A stretch of DNA of 64,000 nt, taken from Heliomarina baculiformis (GTDB lineage: Bacteria; Pseudomonadota; Alphaproteobacteria; Rhodobacterales; Rhodobacteraceae). The position numbers and the translations under genes were made by a program. Numbering within the stretch: position 1 is the first letter of the stretch; every line of letters starts with the position of its first letter. The notes below the pieces were generated by a model that had not been told where the DNA came from, ran no database searches, and saw only the letters and a list, made by a program, of their open reading frames with translations. Below, in pieces: positions 1 to 6,798 of the stretch. The stretch covers positions 361,380 through 425,379 of the forward strand of contig NZ_JAIMIC010000003.1 of assembly GCF_019966545.1 (NCBI RefSeq), written 5' to 3'.

Positions 1-70
1 CGAGGATGCCCGCAACGCCGGGTTCGTGGCCTATGACAGCGTCGGGCGCGAGGGGTTTGGCGGGATGTGA
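1..70 (+). CDS. ugd: UDP-glucose 6-dehydrogenase, C-terminal fragment cut by the window edge
   Basis: Only the last 22 codons and the TGA stop (68-70) lie in the window. The encoded tail ends in FGGM and is identical to the last 22 residues of the complete Ugd at 62559-63881. The DNA identity runs from base 1 to base 77, seven bases past the stop, and then breaks. The remainder of this copy would lie upstream of base 1, so it cannot be said whether it is complete. It is convergent with the acyltransferase at 118-2049. It may be a second gene copy, or the same gene seen through an assembly-graph break. Confidence 0.85.
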   Translation, partial: EDARNAGFVAYDSVGREGFGGM

Positions 71-91
71 GGGGGGACCCGGTAATCCCCC
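71..91. terminator. hairpin between convergent genes
   Basis: A run of G at 72-76 can pair with a run of C at 87-91 around a ten-base loop, directly after the ugd stop and ahead of the convergent acyltransferase stop. There is no T-tract, so a terminator role is only a suggestion. The equivalent position after the second ugd copy lacks this hairpin because identity ends at base 77. Confidence 0.3.
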
Positions 92-117
92 GGCCCGCAT
101 CACACTGACGGTCAGGG

Positions 118-2049
118 TCAGCTGTCGGGGCGGAGCGTCGAGAGGATTTCCGACTGCTCGATCACATAGCCCCCGGCCCGGCGCGAGCCGGGGATATTGA
201 GGTGGTATCCGTCGCGGAACAGCAGCGTATTACCGTGGCGCATGCTGCACTGGCCGTCGCTGCAGAAAAGCGCCCGCATGTCGATGTAATCGGTATCGTT
301 GCGCCGGGCGATCTCGCGGAAGCTGTCGGCGTAGATTTCCTCGTTTCGGTCGAAGACCTCGGCGTTCATCTCGCATTTCCCCGGCTTGTCCGAATTCAGG
401 GAATAGGCGCAGCGATAGGGGTCGAACCAGAAACTCGGGAAGGCCCCGATGAGGACGACCTTCTTGCCCGCCGCTTTGAGGCTCTGCAGGGTTTCATCGA
501 GATCCGCCGCCGGGTCGCGGCCCTGTTCGAGAAGCTGCGGGATCTTGGCCTCGTAGGACATGGTCATTACGACCGTATGGATATCGGGATTGTCCAGAAC
601 GGTCCGGAAGGCCAGCGCTGACGGTTCCTGGCTGAGCAGGGGCATCGAGAAATTGACGTAGAAGACCACGTTCTGGTCCGGCAGCCCCTCTGCCAGACCC
701 AGGAACAGGTGTTCGGCAAGGGAATCGCCGATGATCGCGATATCGATCCTCGGGTCCGGGCTGGACTGGAGGCAGCGCAGGAATTCCTCTTGCATGGGGG
801 CGGTTTCGGCCATGATCTCGGGGGTGCAGCGGCTGTAGCGGTCGGTGATCAGCCGGTAGAAGGCCTGATGGCCGATTTCCCCCTCGGAGACGAGGCTGCT
901 GCGCACGAGGCGGTCGTCGAAACCGTTTTTGACATGGCCGGTGAGCCCGACCGCGATAAAGGCGGCCAGCCCCGCGGCGGTGAGGCTGAAGATCGTGCCG
1001 CGCCCGATGCGTCGGCGGACCCGGAACGGGGTTTCGACGAAACGCCAGCTGAGCCAGGCCAGCGGGAAGACCGCAAGGCAGAGGGCACCCATCAGGAGCG
1101 GGGACGGCTCGCTGAGGCTTTCATAGCGCACGAAGGCAAAGATTGGCTGGTGCCAGAGATAGGCGCTGTAGCTGATCAGCCCGATCCCGACCGGCAGGGG
1201 GTGCGCCAGAAGGCGATAGACCTCGCTGCCGGGGCGGGCAAAGAGCAGGATGAGCAGCGTGCCGAGGGTCGAGGGGATCGCGTAGAGCCCCGGGAAAGGG
1301 GTGAACTTGCCCAAGGTGAAGATGCTGCCGAGGATCAGGAGCATCCCCGCAAGGCTCAGGAGGCGGGCGACGGGGGTGGCCGGGGCCTTGGGATCGTAGC
1401 CGGACCAGAGAATCCAGAGCGCCCCGGCGGAGCCGATGAGCAATTCCCATGCCCGGCTGGGCAGAAGATAGAAGGCAGTGGCGGGTGAGGCATGGGCGCT
1501 TGCTTCGGAGTGGATCAGGCTGGCCACGAAGATCAGCACGAACACCGCGATGAGGAGGCGGCGGCCGAAGCGCCAGAGCGCCATCAGCAGCAGCGGGAAG
1601 AAGATGTAGAATTGCTCTTCGACCGCGAGGCTCCAGGTGTGCAGCAACGGTTTCAGCTCGGCCTCGGTGCCGAAATACCCGGTCTCGCGCCAGAACAGGA
1701 TATTCGAGGTGAAGGTGGAGACCGCGACAAGGCTCTGGGCGAAATCCTTAAGGTCGCGCGGCACGAGGATCTGCCAGGCGACCGGCAGGCAGAGCAGCAT
1801 GATCAGGAACAGGGCCGGCAGGATGCGGCGCGCCCGGCGTTCGTAAAAGCTGAGCAGGCTGAAGCGTCCGGCCTGCATTTCCCGGGCGATGATCGAGGTG
1901 ATCAGGAAGCCGCTGATCACGAAGAAGATGTCGACGCCGACAAAGCCGCCGCTGAACAGGCCAAAACCGGCATGGAAGAGGGTGACGGGGACAACCGCGA
2001 TGGATCGCAGCCCGTCGATCTCGGGGCGGTACGCGCTCTGTGCCGTCAC
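118..2049 (-). CDS. AT3 (OafA-type) membrane O-acyltransferase fused to a periplasmic SGNH domain
   Basis: This 643-residue protein starts with GTG at 2049. Residues 1-370 form an acyltransferase-3 membrane domain with the usual opening EIDGLRSIAVVPV, a conserved His26 and the signature GGFVGVDIFFVISGFL around 34-49. It has about ten hydrophobic segments and the WSLAVEEQ motif near 139-146. Residues 430-640 are an SGNH domain with GDS at 441-443 and the D-x-x-H pair D613/H616. Proteins of this architecture move acetyl groups across the inner membrane and onto sugars of lipid-linked or exported glycans. Its N-terminal half closely resembles the protein at 22305-24266, so the two look like recent paralogs. 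The acyl group and sugar acceptor cannot be read from sequence. Confidence 0.9.
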   Translation of the reverse strand: MTAQSAYRPEIDGLRSIAVVPVTLFHAGFGLFSGGFVGVDIFFVISGFLITSIIAREMQAGRFSLLSFYERRARRILPALFLIMLLCLPVAWQILVPRDLKDFAQSLVAVSTFTSNILFWRETGYFGTEAELKPLLHTWSLAVEEQFYIFFPLLLMALWRFGRRLLIAVFVLIFVASLIHSEASAHASPATAFYLLPSRAWELLIGSAGALWILWSGYDPKAPATPVARLLSLAGMLLILGSIFTLGKFTPFPGLYAIPSTLGTLLILLFARPGSEVYRLLAHPLPVGIGLISYSAYLWHQPIFAFVRYESLSEPSPLLMGALCLAVFPLAWLSWRFVETPFRVRRRIGRGTIFSLTAAGLAAFIAVGLTGHVKNGFDDRLVRSSLVSEGEIGHQAFYRLITDRYSRCTPEIMAETAPMQEEFLRCLQSSPDPRIDIAIIGDSLAEHLFLGLAEGLPDQNVVFYVNFSMPLLSQEPSALAFRTVLDNPDIHTVVMTMSYEAKIPQLLEQGRDPAADLDETLQSLKAAGKKVVLIGAFPSFWFDPYRCAYSLNSDKPGKCEMNAEVFDRNEEIYADSFREIARRNDTDYIDMRALFCSDGQCSMRHGNTLLFRDGYHLNIPGSRRAGGYVIEQSEILSTLRPDS

Positions 2050-2357
2050 GGGAAAACTGTCCCATTCCCACGGGCCAGGGAAAGCGGGTGGAAAGCGGGA
2101 GCGGAAAGGGCGGAATTTATCGTAAGCGTATATAGCACAGGCACTTAAACTACTCTTCCCGTAGGGTCTGCTTGTTCCGGGACAAGAAGGCCGGTCGTGG
2201 GTTCAAATACAGGACAGGCCGGTCGGCCCGGGGCAATGTAACCCTGATTTTTTTCCCTGCCGCAAGAATGAATGCGCCGGAGGGGCGGATGTTTGCGCTG
2301 AATTGGGAGGCGGGAGGCGGTGGTGCAAAAATGGGGGCCTTCCCGCGCCCGGTCCGA
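2050..2357. other. 308-base intergenic stretch
   Basis: This gap lies between two genes on the minus strand, the methyltransferase upstream and the acyltransferase downstream. It is locally AT-richer at 2118-2160, which could hold a promoter for the acyltransferase. No clear -35/-10 pair, RNA gene or convincing hairpin was seen. Open frames across it run antisense to flanking genes and look like GC-driven shadows. Confidence 0.4.
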
Positions 2358-3245
2358 TCAGGGTGCGGCGCGGCGCAGCAGCAGATCGCAGAAGACCTCT
2401 GGCTGCCCCTCGATTGGTTGCAGATCGCTGAGGCGATCGGTTTCCAGGTAATCGCGCCGGTCATAGGGCCCCTGCATCATGAGGGCCGTGAAGCCGTTGG
2501 CCATGAAGGACTCGATTCTCGACCATGTATCGACGCGCAGGGGATCGTATTCGACAAAGATCTCGACCTCGGGGTGGAGGCTCTCGTGCAGGGCCAGCAG
2601 GCTGTCGAGGACGGGCGCTTCGAGACCTTCGACATCGACCTTTACGAAACGCACCCTGCCCCAGTCGATATCGCGCAGGATCTTTTCGAGCGGCGCGACG
2701 GGAACACGGGCCTCGAACACGTTCTTGTCGGTCTTGATCGTCGAGGAGCCGCCGCTCTGTTCCTTGTCCTTGAAGAAATCGATCTCGCCCTCGTGGGCGC
2801 CGACGGCCATGTTATGGACCGTGATGTTGTCGATACCGTTATCGGCGATGATGGCCTTCAGGCGGTTGCTCGTGGAGGGGGAGGCCTCGATCGCGTGGAC
2901 CTCGCGGAAGGCCGAACTGGCGATCAGGGAGAAATAGCCGATGTTAGAGCCTACATCGAGAAAAATTCCCTCGGGGGCCGAGATGCTGCGCAGGTAGCGG
3001 GTGAACAGGGGTTCCCATTCTCCGAACAGGAAAATCTCCTGCTCGACACGGGGCCGGGAGGAGACCTGCATCTTCATCCCGTTCACGATCGTTGCTCGCG
3101 TCGCGATGTCGAGGAAGGTGGCGTGGCGCTGGACCAGCCGCCAGAGCCGGTCCTTGCTGTCCGCGCTTGTCCCGGAACTGCGCAGGGTGCTGGCCGCATA
3201 CCGCAGGATGAAAGGAGCGGCGGCTTTCTTCAGGCTCATCAACAT
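2358..3245 (-). CDS. FkbM-family SAM-dependent methyltransferase
   Basis: With the ATG at 3245 the protein has 295 residues. A GGAC sequence lies just upstream of this start. The reading frame stays open to 3344, but those extra residues look unrelated to the family. The SAM-binding motif I, FLDVGSNIGYFSL, is at about 95-107, followed by the acidic motif II (HAIEASPS). The motif FVKVDVEGLEAPVL in the C-terminal half is typical of the FkbM domain (Methyltransf_21). FkbM proteins in glycan loci usually O-methylate sugars or related hydroxyls in the cytoplasm. It is divergent from the acyltransferase at 3597. Family assignment is firm, the substrate unknown. Confidence 0.88.
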   Translation of the reverse strand: MLMSLKKAAAPFILRYAASTLRSSGTSADSKDRLWRLVQRHATFLDIATRATIVNGMKMQVSSRPRVEQEIFLFGEWEPLFTRYLRSISAPEGIFLDVGSNIGYFSLIASSAFREVHAIEASPSTSNRLKAIIADNGIDNITVHNMAVGAHEGEIDFFKDKEQSGGSSTIKTDKNVFEARVPVAPLEKILRDIDWGRVRFVKVDVEGLEAPVLDSLLALHESLHPEVEIFVEYDPLRVDTWSRIESFMANGFTALMMQGPYDRRDYLETDRLSDLQPIEGQPEVFCDLLLRRAAP

Positions 3246-3596
3246 AATTCGGGTCCAATATGTACTTTTTCCGGGACGTTGTCCCATCGCCCGGACTGAG
3301 GCAAGAGAGGGAGCGCGATTATTGATCCGCAGCCCGGGGTGCATGTGACAGAGGAGCGATAGCGTCAGTTTATTGATCTAATTTCCGGCCCTGCCCGGGC
3401 TGAAACCGGCGCGCCGGGGAGATCGGGGGTGCCGGCTCAGAGGGCGGCATTGGCCCGATTCACGGACAAGTGTGTTTGAAAGAGCAGCATCCTGCGCCGA
3501 TAAGGCGATGCAGTGAAAAATAGATCTTGTGAGAGGTGGTACGGGCTCACATGAAATCTCCCTATATATACACGGTTTTCTGATTCAGGTGAGGTT
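3246..3596. promoter_or_regulatory. divergent intergenic promoter region
   Basis: This 351-base region separates the FkbM methyltransferase (minus) from an acyltransferase (plus), so it should hold promoters for both. An AT-rich TATATATA stretch at about 3562-3569 sits some 30 bases ahead of the plus-strand start and could be a -10 element. The acyltransferase start at 3597 is preceded by a strong AGGTGAGG ribosome binding site. No operator repeat was recognised. Confidence 0.4.
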
Positions 3597-5573
3597 ATGC
3601 AGCACAGGCGCGATATCGACGGGTTACGCGCGCTTGCGGTTGGTGCGGTGGTGATCGACCATGCCCTGCCGCATGTCCTGCCGGGCGGTTTTGTCGGCGT
3701 CGATATCTTTTTTGTGCTGTCCGGTTTCCTGATCACCTCGATCATCGCCCGGGAACTCGATCAGGGCCGCTTTTCGCTGGCGGCCTTTTACGAGCGCCGG
3801 GCGCGCCGCATCCTGCCGGCGCTTTTCTTCCTGCTGATCGTCTGGGGCGGGATCGGCTGGGCGCTTTTCCCGCCCGATGTCTACGCGGCCTTCGGCAAGT
3901 CGGCGGTCGCGACGCTGGTTTTCAGCTCGAACATCTGGTTCTGGCATGCGACCGGCGATTACTTTGCCCTCGGGGCCAAGCTGGAACCGCTGCTGCACAC
4001 CTGGTCGCTGGGCGTGGAAGAGCAGTATTACGTGGTCTTTCCCCTGATCCTCATGGCGCTCTGGCGCTGGAAGAACCTGCGGATCCTGGCCCTCTGGGGG
4101 CTGGTGGCGGGGTCGTTCGCCCTGTCCGTCTGGGGGGTGGGCACCGCGTTTACAGAGCCTGCCGCGCCGCTGTGGAGTTTCTTCTGGCTGCCGACGCGGG
4201 CCTGGGAACTGGGGCTTGGCGCCCTGCTGGCGCTTGGTGCTTTCGGCGCTGCGCCGGGGGGGCGGGCCGCATCGCTCTGGGCCCTTGCCGGTCTCTGCGC
4301 AATCCTCGCCTCGATGGTGTTCCTGACTGCGACGACGCCCTTCCCCGGTGTGGCGGCCTTGCCGGTCTGTCTCGGGACGGTCCTGATCCTTTGGACGGGA
4401 GGGGCGGCAGGCCGCGAAACGGGGGTCTCGCGGGGGCTGGGGATTCCGCCGCTGGTCGGAATCGGGCTGATTTCCTATTCGCTCTATCTCTGGCACTGGC
4501 CGCCGCTGGTTCTGGCGCGGCTCTGGGTGTCAAGCACGATCCTGCCGCTTCCGCTCGCCCTGCTCTGCATCGCCGGCGCGGTATTCGCGGCCTGGGTCAG
4601 CTGGCGCTGGGTGGAAACGCCGCTGCGGAACCGGCGCGCGGTCTCCAACCGGCTGGTGGTCGGGCTGAGCGCCTCTGTCGGGGGCGCTCTTCTGGTCCTG
4701 GGGGGTGTGATCCACCTGTCGAACGGATTTCCCGGGCGGCTTCCGCCACAGGTCGGGGAAGTCTACGCAAGAGCCGTCAGCCCGCAGCTGCTGGCGGAAG
4801 ACTGCCAGGCGCAGGGCCGGCGCGGCGAAGCCTGCTGGATCGGGGCCGGGCCTGCCGGGGACATGTCGGATTTCGTCATTTGGGGCGATTCCCACGCGAT
4901 GGCGCTTTTGCCGGGGTTTCACGGCTGGCTGGGCGAGCGCGGGCTTAAGGCGCGCGCGCAGGTGCACGGGGGATGTCCGCCGCTGCCGGGGATCATCCGC
5001 TCGGGAACGCCGCGGGAGGTCGAGGACTGTATCTCGCTGAACGAGGGCATGCTGGCGATGCTGGAGACCAGCGCGCCGAAGACCGTGGTGCTGGTGGCGC
5101 GCTGGCGCTTCATAAGGTCCGGTCTTCGCACCCCGGGGGAAAGCGGCGATCCGTTTGTCCTCCGTCCGGTGGACGCGGCGCTGGCGGATCTGGACCAGAC
5201 AGCGCTGTTCGATCGACTGTTCGAGGACCTTGTCACCCGGTTGGGCAAGAGCGGGCATCGGGTGGTGATCATCGAAACCGTGCCCGAGATCGGCGCGGAT
5301 GTACCGCAGGCGATGGTCATGGCCGCGCTTCGGGGGAAGGCGCTTGTCTCGCCGTTGACGGAAACCCTTCACCGGGAGCGCATGGCGGAGACCCGGGATT
5401 TCCTCGACCGCATGGCCCGGCTGGCGGGGGTGGTTCTGAGCGATCCGGCGCCTGTTCTCTGCGCGGAGCGCTGCGCGATCGAGCGGGACGGAGAGCTGCT
5501 CTATCGCGATGACGATCATCTTTCGGAGGCGGGGGCCCGCTATCTCGTGCCCTGGCTGATGGACTCGCTCTGA
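3597..5573 (+). CDS. AT3 (OafA-type) O-acyltransferase fused to an SGNH domain
   Basis: This 658-residue protein has the same two-part design as its paralogs. The membrane acyltransferase-3 domain covers about 1-370, opening with RRDIDGLRALAVGAVVIDHA and continuing with GGFVGVDIFFVLSGFL at 30-45 and WSLGVEEQYY. The SGNH domain at about 420-655 shows GDSH at 430-433 and a terminal DDDH at 638-641. It probably O-acylates a periplasmic or lipid-linked polysaccharide intermediate. It is more divergent from the copies at 118 and 22305 than those two are from each other, which suggests a different acceptor. The start is supported by AGGTGAGG directly upstream. It is convergent with the GT61 gene, only 14 bases away. 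Confidence 0.9.
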   Translation: MQHRRDIDGLRALAVGAVVIDHALPHVLPGGFVGVDIFFVLSGFLITSIIARELDQGRFSLAAFYERRARRILPALFFLLIVWGGIGWALFPPDVYAAFGKSAVATLVFSSNIWFWHATGDYFALGAKLEPLLHTWSLGVEEQYYVVFPLILMALWRWKNLRILALWGLVAGSFALSVWGVGTAFTEPAAPLWSFFWLPTRAWELGLGALLALGAFGAAPGGRAASLWALAGLCAILASMVFLTATTPFPGVAALPVCLGTVLILWTGGAAGRETGVSRGLGIPPLVGIGLISYSLYLWHWPPLVLARLWVSSTILPLPLALLCIAGAVFAAWVSWRWVETPLRNRRAVSNRLVVGLSASVGGALLVLGGVIHLSNGFPGRLPPQVGEVYARAVSPQLLAEDCQAQGRRGEACWIGAGPAGDMSDFVIWGDSHAMALLPGFHGWLGERGLKARAQVHGGCPPLPGIIRSGTPREVEDCISLNEGMLAMLETSAPKTVVLVARWRFIRSGLRTPGESGDPFVLRPVDAALADLDQTALFDRLFEDLVTRLGKSGHRVVIIETVPEIGADVPQAMVMAALRGKALVSPLTETLHRERMAETRDFLDRMARLAGVVLSDPAPVLCAERCAIERDGELLYRDDDHLSEAGARYLVPWLMDSL

Positions 5574-5587
5574 GACCGGGTGGCGGG

Positions 5588-6631
5588 TCAGCCCTGCATC
5601 ATGCGATCCGCGAAATCGAGCAGATGCGGAATATCGACGCGATAGCCGTCGCCGTCCTTTTCCGCGACCACGGTGCCCATCCTGCCGCCAAGCAGGCCAA
5701 GGTAGTCTGACCAGATATTGCAGAACCGGTCGGCGGGGTTGATGATCACGAACCGGGTGTCGGTGTCGGCGGGCAATATGCAATTCGCGAAATGGCTGCC
5801 TTCCATCGAGACGATCATTTCCGCCTTGCTGCAGGCCCGCAGGATGACATCCAGATCCGCTCGGGCATCGACGATCTCGAAGCCGCGCGCGGCAAGCGCG
5901 TTGCTCAGGGCATCCTCGTTGGTGATGGTCCGGGCGATGCCGGTATCGCCGCGCCTGAAATAGACCAGCCTGCGCCGGTCATTGCCGCTGGCTTGCTGCA
6001 CCTCGCGGCGCATGTCGAGCAGGCGCGCGCCAAGGTGGGAATTCTTTCCGATATCGTCGCAGAAGGTCAGCCTGTCGAAATAGACATAGTCATGTTCGAG
6101 CGGGTCCAGCCCGAAGAGCTCGTGATAGGAGCGCGCATGGGGCCAGGTCTTTGGGGTGGGAAAGAACAGCGCCTCGCCGGGGCGGCGCAGCCGGGTGGTG
6201 GGCAGGCAGTCCATCAGCCAGTGCCCGAAATAGCGCGTGCCGATGGCGCGCAGCCCGTGAAAGCCGTGGTCGACCTCGGCGATGCGGCTTTTCATCAGCG
6301 GGGCGAGATCCAGCCTGCCCCAGGCATTGTAGCCGAAGGTGGACGAGAAAAACCCGTCCGGCGTGGCCAGCACATGCTCGAATTCGTAGCGCATGGTGGG
6401 CTGGTGCCGGGCATCGGGGCGGCCGTCGATCTTGGCCCATTCGGCGGCAAAGCTGGTGCGTTCTTCGGTCCGGGTGACCTTTTCGCGCTGGCTGTCGTCC
6501 ATCTTTACGGGCGGGATCGGGATGATTTCCTCGGGGGCGAGCATCTCGGTGCTGGAGGCGGCCTGCGCCATCGCGGGATGGCCAAGGATCCTGCTCATGA
6601 TCTTGGATGCCAGTGGCGTGAATCGTTTCAT
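5588..6631 (-). CDS. GT61 (DUF563) glycosyltransferase
   Basis: The protein has 347 residues from the ATG at 6631, which has an AGGA eight bases upstream. An in-frame ATG at 6640 is less well placed. The motif YFGHWLMDCLPTTRL in the middle and the C-terminal run with SMEGSHFANCILP are characteristic of DUF563/GT61 enzymes. These transfer pentose or hexosamine residues, xylose being the best-known case in eukaryotes. No signal peptide or membrane segment is apparent, so it would act in the cytoplasm on the growing repeat unit. It lies downstream of the CysE/FkbH/ACP fusion on the same strand, with a 167-base gap. Confidence 0.8.
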   Translation of the reverse strand: MKRFTPLASKIMSRILGHPAMAQAASSTEMLAPEEIIPIPPVKMDDSQREKVTRTEERTSFAAEWAKIDGRPDARHQPTMRYEFEHVLATPDGFFSSTFGYNAWGRLDLAPLMKSRIAEVDHGFHGLRAIGTRYFGHWLMDCLPTTRLRRPGEALFFPTPKTWPHARSYHELFGLDPLEHDYVYFDRLTFCDDIGKNSHLGARLLDMRREVQQASGNDRRRLVYFRRGDTGIARTITNEDALSNALAARGFEIVDARADLDVILRACSKAEMIVSMEGSHFANCILPADTDTRFVIINPADRFCNIWSDYLGLLGGRMGTVVAEKDGDGYRVDIPHLLDFADRMMQG

Positions 6632-6798
6632 GGCAGACATCCTGAATGAACGCGAAATGCTTGAAAAAGGTAGGGTGTTCCGGGGGGTTTACAAAGACTT
6701 AAGAGGTAATTTCCCGGCTCTGGTTTGCCGGTTGAATGAAAATCGGACGCATCTCCGGCGGGCCCGGACGAAGGCCCCCGGCGCCATCGGGTCTGCCG